Shown: positions 23,700 to 35,902, counted from the stretch's first letter. The stretch: 64,000 nucleotides of DNA from Eremomyces bilateralis CBS 781.70 (GCF_010015585.1 NW_022985083.1:172223-236222); one strand, 5' to 3'. Numbers and translations are program-made. The notes: generated by a model from the letters alone, not told the origin.

Positions 23700-25344
23700 T
23701 CACCTCTTCTTCCTCCCCCCCTTCCCCCCACCCGGCTTCAGCGCCGCATGACCTAAATCCTTGATATGCTGAAACATCTGCGTCTTCGAAGGAAACGCTG
23801 CGTTGCAGACCGCGCACTGGAACTTCAGTTCCTCGGCGTCGGTGGTGGCAGCTGCGGCGGCGCGTTTGGCGCGCTTTTGGGCGGCTTTACCGAGTTTGGG
23901 GGTAGGGAGGGGTTTAGGGATGGGGTTGAGGGAGGGGTTGATGGAGGGGTCAAGAGAGGTGATTGATGAGTCGGAGCGGTCGCGGAGGTCGGTTTCGGAG
24001 GAGGAGGAGTCTTCGTCGGTATCGGAGGCGGGAGCGGGGGGCGGTTTTGTGTCGATGTCGAGGGAATCCATGGCTTCGTCGATATCTTTATGCTCGAGTT
24101 CCTTCTCTGAGAGGTCTACATCTTCCTCCTGTGCATCCACCTCCGCCAGCCCATCCCCACCCCCCTCCTCCCTCTCCTCCTCCATCGGCGTAAACGTCCT
24201 CTTCCCTACCCCATCCAACCCCAAATCCAACCCCTCCGCCCTCATCTTCCTCCTCAACGCCTGGACTGCCTTCAAATGTTTCTTACTCTTCTCATGCGCT
24301 TCCACCTGCCGCTCGCTCTTAAACCGCTTCTTACACACCACACACTCAAACTCCTCCTCCTCTTCCGTCCCTTCCTCGCTCTCCTCCGCCTCGTCCCTCT
24401 CACGCGCCCGCGCCCACTCCGGCACTGCCTCCCCCCCAGCCCGGATCTTCGCCTCGTGCGCCGCCTTCGACCGCCTCGCCTGCGCCGCTGCCGCCGCCCG
24501 CAGTGCCGCTTGCCGCTCCTCCTCTGTTTGCGCGTTCGGCCGATACCGTGGGTCGCGCCGCTTCACGAACGCCACGAGCGTGCGCACCGCATCGTTGAAC
24601 TCCCAGCTCGCCTCGTCACGGAGGCGCTTATTTTCTTTCTCCATCGCGCGCCGGTACCGTCGGTCGGGCGCTTCCGATAGGCGGTATTTGTCGCGCCAGG
24701 CGAACGACTTGGCGGTCGAGAAGCCGCTCCAGATAGCGTAGAAGGGGCGGACGATGTCGTCGTAGTCGTCCTCGCGGTGGCCGAAGGGAGGGTATTCGGG
24801 GATCTCGACGTCCCCGGTTTGCGTGGCGGCGACGTCCTCTTCGGTGGCAAGCTTCTCGAAGAAGTCGCGCAGGAACCCGTAGAAGCCGGAGGGGGCGTCG
24901 GAGAAGTCGACGCCGCGGTTGAACTTCCGGGTGGTCATGAGGATCTCCTCGGCGGTGGTGAAGCGGACGTCCTGCTCGAAGTGGACGTCCTCGTGGGCGC
25001 CGCCATCGCCGCCGCCGAGGATGTTGCTCTCGTGGGAATCGTACCAGGCGCGCTCGTGCGGATCGGAGAGGACTTCGTAGGCGGATTGGACTTCGGCAAA
25101 GCGTTTGTTGGCGGCTTCTTCGTCGTGGCGGTTTTTGTCGGGGTGGAGTTCGAGGGCTTTGCGGCGGTAGGCTTTTTTGATTCTGAGGTGGGTTAATGTA
25201 TGGCTTCGGTGGGGGGCGAGAAGTGAGAGCGTACTCATCGTCTGTCGCTACCCGCTCTACGCCTAGCAGCTCGTAATAACTCGTCTTCACCTCTACATCG
25301 ACCGCAGCGGCGGCGTCGCTCTGCGATGACTGCCCGGCACCCAT
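23700..25344 (-). CDS. JJJ1: JJJ1/DNAJC21-type J-protein with C2H2 zinc fingers
   Basis: Cytosolic J-protein; the yeast homologue works with Ssa Hsp70 in the release and recycling of 60S ribosome biogenesis factors. Exons 25235-25344 and 23700-25182, 52-nt intron; 530 aa. The J domain (about 20-85) starts [10 protein letters not shown], with the spliced part [16 protein letters not shown] carrying the HPD motif. A conserved charged middle follows ([20 protein letters not shown]). Then come a C2H2 finger ([20 protein letters not shown]), an acidic/Ser-rich linker, and a second finger ([17 protein letters not shown]) near the basic C-terminus. This order is diagnostic for JJJ1. Confidence 0.95.
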
Positions 25345-26783
25345 GGTTGCGGTGCTCGAAGGACTTCAACGTGTCTACCGCGAGTGGAAAGGCCAAGATC
25401 TCATATGTGATGGATTATAATGACATAGTACACCCAACCTAGCAGAGTCTCACCGCATATCAGGGAGTTGGTGCAAGTTTAGTTGTTGAGGAAATGTCTA
25501 GGAAATCGCCGTGGGGAGGTGACTTTCGGTTCCCAGAAGAGCTAATGGTAGATCTATATTGCCATCATTCGGTATCCCTACCGATTTACAACCTGATATT
25601 CTTATCTTTAGTTGTTCAACTTCAACACTATCGTCATTTCTCCAGTGCTGATAATAATAATTCTGTTGTTCAAGATGCGGTTCACTCTCTTGTATCAGAG
25701 CTGTATAAAGTATTCATTACGGTATTTCTCCTCAGCATGTGATTGGCCAGCACGATTGTCAGCGTTGGGTACATCAGGCGGAGAGACCACGACGTATTTG
25801 ATACAGACCAGCGAAATTGCCTTCCGGTTTTTGGAGCTTCACTGCTTAGTGCTCCTAGATCTAATCCTTTGGCCTGCGACAACTTTGTATCCGAGATAGT
25901 GTATACAGTACATGAAATCAAGGTCTTCGCTCAGAGCTTCCTCCATCTATCTAGGACGTTTGTCCGAGTGTCAAGTGTGATAGTAGACACTCACCCTTGC
26001 TAACATGGCGTCATTTACGGATAGACGCGTTAGGGAGCAATTCGGTGCTTCATGCGGTTAGCCAGCCGTACATGCCGTCGTTAGAGTTAACAACATTTCC
26101 GCGGGGTCCAGATACGTTTCTATCTCGCGCAGAGGTAGCAAAGAACAGCCTCTACTTGCATCTTAGGTCGTGGTTACAGTAAGCTGATCGATCGCATCAT
26201 AATGACCCTGGATGTTATATTGTTCCTGGTTACTACGCGTAGGAAGATAGAGCCAGCACATTACCCCTGCGGTTGTTACTATGTACTGCATCATTTCTTA
26301 TTATACATGCTATGGAAGAGGAGGACTTGGCCTGCGTCTCCGAAAATTGTTACAGAAAGACTTGGAATCACCTCACACTCACTATGGACGCCATGTGATT
26401 CCTAGTTACTATGCGTGGGAAGATGAGTAGATCACTCCGGCGTTCGTTACAACCGAATACTTTTATATCGTGGCCATCGATGCCATGGAAGAGGAGGACT
26501 TGGCCTGCATCTCCGAAAATGATTACTGGGACCCTATCAATCACCTCATTCTTACTAGAGAAGAGATGGGCTTTGACCTGCATCTCCAATGCTGAAAGCG
26601 TATCAAGCACATCATACTCATTATGGATGTCATGCTATTTGATTCTTACATCCGTTGCTACATCAGTCGTTATTGGGACTAGACTGTACATCTCGAGAAG
26701 TATATTTGACCTTTCTTGCCCCCCGGTCCATCTACTGAGAAGAATTGGAACGAACCTCCTATTCCTACCTGCCCTACAACGCC
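25345..26783. other. Long AT-richer intergenic region with degenerate repeats
   Basis: 1.44 kb with no supported gene. It holds the J-protein 5' flank, then low-GC DNA, a short inverted repeat (GAGTGTC ... GACACTC around 25966-25992), and the ~175-bp degenerate repeats listed separately, which run almost up to the MFS gene. Confidence 0.6.
26199..26640 (+). repeat. Degenerate ~175-bp tandem repeats upstream of MFS gene
   Basis: The marker CCTGGTTACTACGCGT at 26225 recurs as CCTAGTTACTATGCGT at 26401 (176-bp step). GGAAGAGGAGGACTTGGCCT at 26314 recurs at 26487 (173-bp step), and a weaker copy (AAGAGATGGGCTTTGACCTG) lies near 26561. A third unit start (ATTATGGATGTCATG) is near 26621. The copies share blocks but differ by substitutions and small indels. 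Confidence 0.75.
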
Positions 26784-29059
26784 ATGGCAGTCGAACGCTC
26801 CAGGGACAAGTCGGAAGATGACTCCGGCCTATCTTCCGAACAGCTTGACGTGGGGCCTGCGGTGACAAAAGTTGTCTTGGACGATGCAAAGTTAGTGACA
26901 ACGAAAGGCAACATTATAACCAAAGAGGGGGCTATCGTAGCCACTGGAGAAGTCGACTCGAGCATTTCGGCCAATCCCTTTGCGGATCCCCAGATCCGAG
27001 ACTACTACATTGGTGTCTATGAGAAAGCAAAATATGAGTGTCGACATGTCTTCGACGCGGATGCCACATGGACAAAAGAAGAGGAGAAGAAGATCATTAG
27101 GAAACTCGACTGGCATGGTATGTACACTATCTAGTGTCTACAGACTCGACTGACGATTATTTGTAATAGTATGCTTGTGGGCATGCATCATGTTCTTTAG
27201 TCTACAGATCGATCGTGGAAACATCAATCAAGCCGTTTCGGGAACTTTTTTAAAGGATCTTAACCTTAATACTAATGGTAGGTAGACCGACATTTGCCTT
27301 TCTAATGATATCTGATTTAAAATATTAGATTACAATCTTGGACATACCGTGTTCCTAGTATCTTTCCTCTTAGCCGAGTTGCCATCTCAATTAATCTCAA
27401 AAAAGTTCGGTCCAGACCGCTGGATTCCTACCCAAATGGTCTTATGGTCCATAGTCGCCATGTCGCAAGCAGGACTTCGAGGCAGATCCGGATTTCTTGC
27501 AACTCGGTCTCTGCTTGGAATGCTTGAAGTATGTTAGCTGATTCCCATAATGCTTCCCTACTAATTGAATCAAATATAGGGTGGTTTCATCCCAGACCTA
27601 ATACTTTGGCTCTCCTACTTTTACACCGGCCGGGAGCTCCCCATTAGGTTGAGCTACTTCTGGACAGCCCTAGGCCTCACTGGTATCATTGCTTCTCTCC
27701 TTGCCTTTGGAATCTTCCATCTCGAAGGCCACCATGGTCTTGCAGGCTGGAGGTATAGTTCCATTTGTTTCATTCTTGGACAATGATTGACACAATTTCA
27801 GGTGGATCTTCTTAATCGAAGGGTCGATGACATTTGGCATTGGCATTACGTCCTTCTTCCTCATGCCAGCTTCTGCAGCCCAGACAAAGACGTGGTTTCG
27901 ACCTAAGGGATGGTTTACTGATCGCGAACTTACTATTGTGGTGAACCGAGTGCTACGAGACGATCCCAGCAAAGGTGATTTAAACCTATATCCCGAGGCG
28001 AGCCGAGACTGATCTATGGTAATAGGAGACATGCATAATCGACAGGCAATCACCCCAAGTCGACTGTGGGCTGCACTGAAAGATTATGATCTCTGGCCGG
28101 TAGGTATCTTCTTAACTGGGACACCAGCGGATGCTAACTGTATATCAAGCTTTACGTGCTCGGCGCCATCTGCAATGTTCCATCGGGGCCACCCACTTAC
28201 TATCTCACGCAAAGTCTTCGAAATCTTGGGTTTAGTACAGTAAGTATTCTCTCTAACATGCGTTCCACCAGCTAATGCCTTTAGTTCCACACCAACCTTC
28301 TTACCATTCCATCAGCGGTGGGAGGTATAATCACTCTTCTCCTCATTACCCGGCTAAGCGAAAAAATCAATGAACGCGGGCTTGTCGTCATACTACAATC
28401 CTTATGGACCCTTCCTTGCATTATTGCTCTCAGAGTGTGGCCAGGTCTTATGAAAGAGCAATGGGCAACCTATGCTCTACTCACCGTTTTACTAAGTGGT
28501 CCATCTGGCTATGCTATTAACGTGTAAGTGTAACCCTCTGTTAGATAGGCGGGAACTCTCGTGACCGGAGTTAATGATTTTGGGCATTGTATAGGGCTTG
28601 GGTGTCGAGAAACTCGAATAACGTTGGCTCTCGCAGCGTATCTGCCGCTCTATTCAATAGTAAGCTATGTTCCTTTCGGCTTCCAGTACCACCAGACCTA
28701 ACGACATCGCTCCAGTATGCGCTCAAATTTGCAGCATTATCTCGGCAAACATCTATCGTGAAGATGACAAGCCGTTATACAAGCGAGGTAACCAAGTCTT
28801 GATTGGAATCAACGTACTGAGCATTGTTCTGTTTCTTAACGCAAAGATATACTTCGTCGTTAAGAACAAAATTCGTGAACGCAAATGGAATGCGATGACC
28901 CCCGAGGTAAGTATGCCAGGTTTGGCTTTCATGGATGCTATCTACTGAGGATCAAGGCTTCGTGTCGTGTGCTGACTATTATCTTAGGAGCGCGTTGACT
29001 ACACATACAATACTACGGACACTGCTAGTCACCGACTCGACTTCCGATTTGCGCATTGA
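26784..29059 (+). CDS. MFS transporter, Dal5/allantoate-permease-like (ACS family)
   Basis: Predicted 12-helix plasma-membrane anion:cation symporter; family members carry allantoate, vitamins or small organic anions, and the substrate here cannot be told. Eleven exons: 26784-27117, 27170-27277, 27329-27528, 27580-27752, 27802-27974, 28026-28099, 28150-28239, 28285-28523, 28595-28659, 28716-28906 and 28988-29059; 572 aa. Family blocks appear in order: [113 protein letters not shown] and the C-terminus LDFRFAH. All 10 junctions keep phase. It has many more introns and lower GC than its neighbours, and sits between repeats and a transposon relic. Confidence 0.92.
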
Positions 29060-29599
29060 GACTCAATGAGTCAATGTCCGATATATCGAGCTCTATTCGG
29101 CTTCACTTGTCCCGCGCCTAGACCTATTCTAAACGTCCTATAATTTAACGATAATAAAAATCTCCCGGGAGCTGGCAGCTGTCATGGTTCCAGGCCTGTG
29201 GCCTGTCTCCTGAATGATAGTCACGTGACTAAGTCAACTGTCGAAGTCTTGGACATCGCGCACGCGTCGTAGATAGCTCTTCTTCTTTAGCTTTGCAATA
29301 AATGAAAGTGGTTCTCGTAACTTCTGCGATCAAACCGTCTCACTACCCAGCTGATTCTAATAAGGGTAGAGACTGCACTGTTCTGAAGTGTTCACATTTG
29401 TGCAGCACCTCAAGGAGGATCTTCCCACACTGGCTGCTGGGCAGCGCTTTGTGGTGGATAAATGGAATGTGACCGTTAACTGGAATATCCGGTTAGTATG
29501 ACCGTGTACTTAAGTATGTAGAGATGGGCTTCGACTAAGGTTAAATTTTTGTCCTTTCTTAACTAGAGTTTCCTAATGGTAGTTAACTAGCCATGCCAA
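29060..29599. other. Intergenic between MFS gene and transposon relic
   Basis: 540 bp of AT-rich DNA with no supported ORF. Confidence 0.5.
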
Positions 29600-29601
29600 T
29601 A

Positions 29602-30452
29602 CAGTCAACCTTCGCTATAACGATTGAATCCGTACAGGCGAATCCAATCGTTATAACGCGGATATCGCTAAAATGAATTTTCTTGGCAGCATTGATTGAG
29701 AATCCGTGCAGGGAATCTTATCGCTATAACGCGAATATCGCTGTAGCGGTAATCGTTATAGCGTTACCTCAGCAAGCTCAGGCCATTGTGGTAGTGCCTG
29801 AGGCAACGAACCGCGCTATACCTAATTGGTATGGTTCTCTACCAAATAGCCTGAGGATCCTGTCATTGATTTTTGGCCTGAGTTAAGATCGTTTGTATGA
29901 GAGCAATTTAATCACTTCAACCTCGTTTTCCTCCACAACGAGCTATCACACAGTAAAATTGACATGTTCAATCGAATCCTCTATCATTTCTTGACAACCC
30001 AGTGAAATTTGGACGATGTCAGATCGAACCTCCTCTCGGCGCAGCGTACAACTGAACCCAACGTCTCCAGAGGTGCTTGAACTGCGGTGGTTGGTTAACG
30101 ATTCTGACGCAGTCTGGCTTCTTACATATCAGCGTTTTTTGCAAGACACAAGCTTGGGGAGTAGAAAAAATTCAAATTCTAGATAAAGTATACCTTGCTG
30201 CACAGCCCAGTGGATTTAAGGGCAATTATAATAAGTCTTCGTGTTGTTATTGAAGAATATGCAAAAGTGAGGTTTCCAAAATCGTGAGAAACACATGAAA
30301 ATTATCGAACAGTCAGTGTGTACCATTGACAGGATCCTCAGGCTATTGGTTCGAGAACTGCATTGACCGATTAGGTATAGTGTGGTTAGTTGCCTCAGGC
30401 ATGACCACAAATAGCCTGAGCTTGCTGAGGTAATTATAGCGGTGGTTGACTG
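29602..30452. mobile_element. Non-autonomous pogo/Tc1-type element, 851 bp, with TA duplication
   Basis: The ends are CAGTCAACC at 29602 and its complement GGTTGACTG ending at 30452, directly flanked by TA at 29600-29601 and 30453-30454, the target duplication of the Tc1/mariner/pogo superfamily. Behind the termini lie longer inverted arms: 29764-29868 matches the complement of 30323-30434, sharing TTACCTCAGCAAGCTCAGG, TGCCTGAGGCAAC and AATAGCCTGAGGATCCTGTC. The left arm carries about 140 extra bases with iterated CGCTATAACG boxes in both orientations. There is no transposase. The core holds a 56-codon ORF (30016-30186, starting MSDRTSSRRS) that I do not recognise. Confidence 0.85.
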
Positions 30453-30454
30453 TA

Positions 30455-31053
30455 GTTACCCCTCATCGAAAGTCACATGATCTCATGTCAACGTCCCCGA
30501 CTCCCTGTCGACTCTCCCCCGAATTGCCCATATTAACCAATTAATTCCAGCAGAATCTGACGATGCCAGGACCGAATTCCTGGATTTTCCTTCTCTTAGC
30601 AGTTCCCGACCCGCGTGGGCAGATCAGATGCATGAAAAAGATGCCGTCTGGGCCGATGCGTGCCGCCGCCTGCGTCTCTGGTTCGCCACTGAAATAAGAA
30701 CCAGCCGTTCACCGGATTTTAAGGTCGGTTCCTTTTTGTCAGTCAATCAGCCCCATCGTGATACATACCTATATTCAATTTCTATCCTTCCGTAAGAATT
30801 CAATAAGAGATGCTAAGTTGATGTCCTATAATCAATCTTCTCAATACCCCGTCATAGTACTACTGAGTCACTACACCAGTCCAACTGAGTGGTATCTTCC
30901 CCTCCTACATATTATCTATAACCATCAATCATCCGGTTTCTTCCTCCACTAGAAAGAGAGTACAGCCCCGGTGAAACGGCTCCATTTCACCGCCGTTGCT
31001 ATTTTGATTTCCATCAGCGGATCCGAAGCCCTTCTGGGGCGCCACTCACCACC
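30455..31053. promoter_or_regulatory. 5' flank of SPX-RING gene
   Basis: About 600 bp between the transposon relic and the SPX-RING start. No ORF supported; presumed promoter and 5' UTR. Confidence 0.4.
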
Positions 31054-32556
31054 ATGAAATTCGCACACACCTACCACCAGCTTCTGAACGAGGAGTTCCC
31101 CTCCACCTGGATCGACTCTGCCATCTCCTACAAGCGCCTAAAAAAATGCATCAAGCGCATCCAGCGCGAACTCGCATCCATCGGACTAGACGTCGTAAAA
31201 CTAAGACTGCTACTGAACTCCCAGCCGTCGGCGAGTGATGCTGTCGAGAACAGCGCGGAGTCGGCTGCTCAGCCGGGGATCTGGAAATATACATTGGATG
31301 GCTGCGACTCCGATTCCCCGGATTCCGGCGTCGAGCCCAAGAAATTCGTCCCCAGACTCCTCTTCGCCGTCGACGAAGTGACCGGCGAGCCCCTTGATGC
31401 GCGCCTCGACCCCGTGACGAAGCGCCAGCTCCACAAACTCGCGCTCGCCCAGTCCCTTACCTCCGTACAGCTATTCGCCGACGAACGCCCCGACGACCCA
31501 TCGGACCTCCGCCGCAATTCCTCCTCTTCCTCATCGCAGTCCAGCATCAGCCCCGACAGCCGCGTCAACTCGATGGCGTCGGCGTTTAGCGAAGGCCACA
31601 CCTACCGGATGGTGTCGATCCCGATAACGTCGGACTCGGAGTTCTTCCGCACGCTGCAGCACCAGCTCACGAACATCGCGGCGCTGCAGAAGAGCGAGAA
31701 AGGGAGGCTGACTAGCGCGATCACGGATCTGGGCGCGGTGATCGAGAAGGTCGCCAAGCCGACGTGGCACGGGCGATCGACGCACGATCTGCGACGGTGG
31801 CGGAAGATCTTTCAGTTGTATCTGGACAGTCGGATTTTCGTGTCGACGGGGGAGAAGGATCATGGGGCGCATAATTACGAGCAAGCGCAGAAGAGCTGGG
31901 GTCGGTTTTTAGAGCAGCTGCGAAAGAGTAATCTGGAGAAGGATTTCGCGGTGCGGGAGAGCCACAAGGCGCTGGAGCGGTTTCTGGAGATTAATTTCGA
32001 GTTGTTGCGGAGTCTGCGGTTTCAGGATCTGAACGGGTTGGCGATGGCGAAGATATTGAAGAGTATGTACCCCTTGTTTGACGCCCCCCTCATCCATCCA
32101 CTAACCGCTCCAGAATTCTCCAAGCGCACCGCCCTCTCCCCTCGCCCCGTCCCCCTCCTCCCCCTCTCCCTCACCTCCCCCCTCCTCACCCACTCCCTCT
32201 CCCGCTCCATCGTCTTCGTCCTCTCCACCTCCCTCCTCTCCCTCATCCCCCAGCTCGACGACCATCTCTGTCCCATCTGCGCCGGCATCGCCTACCTCCC
32301 CATCCGCCTCCCCTGCACCCACGTCTTCTGCATCCGCTGCGTCGTCATGCTGCAGCGGCGGAACGAGCGCAACTGCCCCCTGTGTCGGAAGCCCGTGGTC
32401 ATGAAGACGAGTCCCGAGAATTTGGACTGGGATCATGCCGCGTGGTTGCGGAAGTGGTTTCGGAAGGAGGCGATGCAGAAGCATCGGGAGAATGAGCGGG
32501 CGAGTGCGGCGGAGACGATGACGCCCGTGTATAGTGATGGCTGCTCGGTGATGTGA
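31054..32556 (+). CDS. SPX-RING E3 ubiquitin ligase (RING-14 type)
   Basis: SPX domains sense inositol pyrophosphates and so phosphate status; joined to a RING they form predicted E3 ligases (Neurospora RING-14 type). Exons 31054-32062 and 32114-32556; 483 aa. The SPX part starts MKFAHTYHQLLNEEFPSTW with SYKRLKKCIKRIQREL, and later the conserved FRTLQHQLTNIAALQKSEKG and SHKALERFLEINFELLRSLR. The C3HC4 RING lies at about 389-427 (CPIC, PCTHVFCIRC, CPLC). The 51-nt intron (GTATGT...CTCCAG) is in frame and lacks a stop, so intron retention would add 17 residues; splicing restores AKILKKFSKRTAL, as in homologues. Confidence 0.92.
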   Translation: MKFAHTYHQLLNEEFPSTWIDSAISYKRLKKCIKRIQRELASIGLDVVKLRLLLNSQPSASDAVENSAESAAQPGIWKYTLDGCDSDSPDSGVEPKKFVPRLLFAVDEVTGEPLDARLDPVTKRQLHKLALAQSLTSVQLFADERPDDPSDLRRNSSSSSSQSSISPDSRVNSMASAFSEGHTYRMVSIPITSDSEFFRTLQHQLTNIAALQKSEKGRLTSAITDLGAVIEKVAKPTWHGRSTHDLRRWRKIFQLYLDSRIFVSTGEKDHGAHNYEQAQKSWGRFLEQLRKSNLEKDFAVRESHKALERFLEINFELLRSLRFQDLNGLAMAKILKSMYPLFDAPLIHPLTAPEFSKRTALSPRPVPLLPLSLTSPLLTHSLSRSIVFVLSTSLLSLIPQLDDHLCPICAGIAYLPIRLPCTHVFCIRCVVMLQRRNERNCPLCRKPVVMKTSPENLDWDHAAWLRKWFRKEAMQKHRENERASAAETMTPVYSDGCSVM

Positions 32557-33240
32557 GGGCATTGCTTTGTCCAAGTTTCTCCTTCCCATGGCTTATTTTG
32601 TTAATTTCGGACGGGAGGGCGTTTTTATATACCCGGTTGATTGAGTTGTTTCCGCATTTGGCTTGGAACTTTTTATAGCGTTCTTCGTCTAGCATTTTCT
32701 TAGCACGGTATGGTTTTCACACGATCCACGAACTACATAGGTGGGCACGACGGGCGAATCTTTCTCCCACTGTCATTTTCGGGTTTTCACGTTTCACGAG
32801 GTCAGGAGATCATGACGCTGCGAGGCGTGCATAATAACTAATCAGGGAGGAGGTCTAATCGCCGAATGAACCCACAGCGCGTGCATTCATTCGACGTATT
32901 CTATTCCGCGTCATATAGCAGCCAGAAGATAGAGCTAATACCAGCCATCGGCATGTCCCTCCTTCTAGCAAAAGAAACCCCCGGGTCCCAGACACCGGCT
33001 CGGTGCAGCCGACCGAAATGCGTCTTCCAACGACGATGCCATCGTGTAGTATGTGTGTATGTATGTATGCAATGTGTCAGGCGCCCTTTCGGGCATCCAC
33101 CGGATCACAAAAATCCAAAAGAAAAAAAGGCAACGCGAATATTACCGTGATGGAAAATCGCAAATCCTACCCGCTCCCAACGCCGCATGACTCACGCTGA
33201 CGATTCTCCCCAACGATTACCATCCTTCCTCATGATACCC
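32557..33240. other. Convergent 3' spacer
   Basis: 684 bp between the SPX-RING and Kes1 stops. A short TGTATG microsatellite-like stretch lies near 33055-33070. Nothing else. Confidence 0.5.
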
Positions 33241-35029
33241 TCATGCCCCTAACTCCTCACTCTCCTCCAGCCCCCACTCCCCTCTCACCAACCCCTCGAC
33301 CGCCCTCTTCCCCTCTCCCGTCAACTCCGGCCTCCCCACCGGCGTCACCGCCCCCGTAAAGAACCGCGGCGTCCACTCCCTCCCCGACTCCTTCCGCTCG
33401 GCCGCCTTGGCGCGCTGCCGGTCTTCGATCTCGTGCTTGTGTTTCGTAGCGAGTGCGTACTGCTTGTTGAGGAGGGCGCTGGTCACGGAGGACCAAAAGC
33501 GGCGGGATTCGTTGGAGAGTTGGGAGGGGAGGGGGGGAACGGATTTGGGGGCGGGGAAGAGGGGGGCGAGGTCGGTGAGGAGGTGTTTTTCCTGGATGGG
33601 TGTTAGTTCGATTGCCTATATTAGTATTTATGAGGAAGTGGTAAGGCGACGTACGGATGATTTGGCGAATGATTGCGTGCCGAGGGTGAAGTACACTTTG
33701 TCGGTCCAGGAACCCTCGATGCGTCCGAGGACGTCTTTCTCGGACACGTCCTTCACCCGCGTCTTGTCGTCGTTGTCCGGATCGTACTTGAAGATCACGC
33801 CCTCCACTTTGTTTTGCGTCCGCCCCAGCCAGCCTTCTTCCAAGTATTGCAGGATCGTCTTGATCTTCGTCTTCGCGCAGGTGATATAGCAGGTGTCCGC
33901 GACGCTGATGGTCAAGGTCCCTATGAATCCCGTCAGTAACCAGTTTCGGCGTTTCCTCCCCTGGGTAAGATATGCGGTCTACCTCGTAACAACCCTCCCA
34001 AATGCGCCGCCGGATGCGTCAACTGATACTGCTCGTCACCATGGTTCTTCAACGTGATGAAGATCCCGTAATTATGGTCCCCCGGCATCACCTTCACGCT
34101 CGTCCCCGTGAACTTCGCGCTAATCTGATCGTATCCATTCGCCACGATCCCCTTTTCGGGACACTCGATGTAGAACGCGGATACCGGGGGATGGTGGGAG
34201 GTCTGCTCGGTCAGGAAGGAGACGCGGATGGGCTTCTCGGGTTTGCGGGTCGAGTTGGTGCTCGCAATGCTACAGCCGCGGGAGGGGGCGGCGGCTTGGA
34301 GGACGGGTGGGACGAGCTCGTCAACTTCCCAGTTGCACTGGTAGTGGTTGAGTATGGGTTATTCTAGCGAAGATGCTGGAGCGCTTACTCGGAAGAATTC
34401 GCCTAGTGTGGAATTGTATGGTTTGACGGGTTTGCCTTTGACATATTTCTACCGCTCGTTAGTATCATCCGCCTCATCAATCGATTCGAGGGTTTCGTAC
34501 CAGGTCTTTGGTGAACCAGAACCGCAATGCGGCGAGCATGCGTTCTAGCGGTTCATTTGAATCTCCAATACTATGCGTCGTCAGCACCTGTTCAGCGACT
34601 TCCCAACCATCGAATGCACTGACGCAATAAACGTCTCCGGTCGATCCAAGTATGTCCAGTACTCTGCCCATCCTCAATCAGCATCCCATCTCGCCACAGT
34701 CTCGTTCGGCATACCTAAGTTCGGGGTGGGTTCGAGAAGGTGTGCCGGAAGCGAGAATCGGACGGACGCAAGATCCGCCACGCCAACGAACCTGTTTCGG
34801 GAAGAGATTAGCCTGTGATTTTGCGCTTCGACGGGTTTCTCACGCACCTGCGCAGCAGGCCCATCAACGTCCGCAGCTTCGACGAATTGTCTGGTTCTTT
34901 CTCGGCCGGCGCCGTCTCAGCATTCTCAACCGGTATATCGTCCCCGGGCATGGTGGCAGGAGTGGCCAGATCTTTCTCTGGCGCTGGAGTTGAGCCCTTC
35001 GCGACGGGTTCTGACGCAGCTGACGCCAT
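33241..35029 (-). CDS. Oxysterol-binding protein, short Osh/Kes1 type
   Basis: Lipid-transfer protein of the ORD-only class; Kes1/Osh4 exchanges sterol and PI4P between the ER and Golgi. Eight exons: 34848-35029, 34715-34791, 34624-34663, 34501-34570, 34389-34448, 33983-34337, 33655-33920 and 33241-33591; 466 aa. Diagnostic blocks: ADLASVRFSLPAHLLEPTP, EYWTYLDRPE, MLAALRFWFTKDLKYVKGKP, KPYNSTLGEFFRCNWEV, the OSBP signature EQTSHHPP (about 187-194), and a C-terminal SNESRRFWSS ... EWTPRFFTGAVTP. The last acceptor is uncertain: 33615 instead of 33591 is also in frame and adds eight residues, but needs a 39-nt intron. Confidence 0.93.
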
Positions 35030-35902
35030 GATTTATGTGTGTGACTATCTGTCTGTACTTCGATAGAGAATGGCGGAGTTGATGTTGGACTTTGGAAGGA
35101 TGGATTTTGGTGGGGACGTTTCAGACTCTACACCCCGAAAATTCCCTGGCTTAGAGATCCGAGATAGAAGACTGGGGAGTGGGGACCTCGTAAGTGGTAT
35201 TATGTAGAGCACGATTTGGAAGTTGGAGTGAGATCGAGGAGGAAATGAGGATCAGGGTTGCGCCTTGCGGGCTCAATAATGGTGTCTCAGGTAAGGAAGG
35301 CTCTGGACTATGGATTGATTGATATTGGCCGTTTGAATCAATACTGTGACGTCGAGGACTCTGGGTGGATAATGCGATTCCAATGCCAGAGCAACCCGAA
35401 GCAACGTAAGCAAACGGCTTTTATTGGTTATTTTACGATCGATGACTAGATGAGACACATGGAGATGGTTTCGGTCTTTCACATGGGGACTTTGGGAGGA
35501 GGTTAGGAACCCTTCGCTACTCCGCCATTCCGTTCTTCTAATAACGCGTAATGCGTGCTGGCTAGTATGGACTAGCGAGAGAGGGGCAGTGGGGGGGTAG
35601 GCGGTGGCTTGTCTTGATTCCGCATTCCGGGAAGCACGGCCATCTATCCTCCTCTCCCCAGACATATATGAAGATTATGAACCAATCAGCCAGCCACCTG
35701 CAACAAAGAAAGATGCAGGTTTGCTGGAGCTTGAAATAGCTGAGAGCCTCGTGGTGGTGTCCAATTAAGGCCAGGTTGTGTCTTTGGTGAAGATGCCCTA
35801 GCGATGGCTTACACTGCCCAGGTACGGAGTAACGTTGAGTGCTACAGAAAAGACCTCCAGTTTCTGACGCCGTTCTCTACATCGATCTCCGAGACCATCG
35901 TA
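35030..35902. other. Spacer at left side of accessory island
   Basis: 873 bp upstream of both Kes1 and the DUF3435 gene, and the most likely place for a left boundary of any mobile element. The DUF3435 frame is open in frame back to an ATG at 35804, a possible longer start. CTGGAGCTTGAAA occurs at 35724-35736 and again after the gene. Confidence 0.4.

Noticed and set aside
31210-31884. Minus-strand ORFs in the SPX region
   Set aside because: Shadows of the SPX-RING coding frame.
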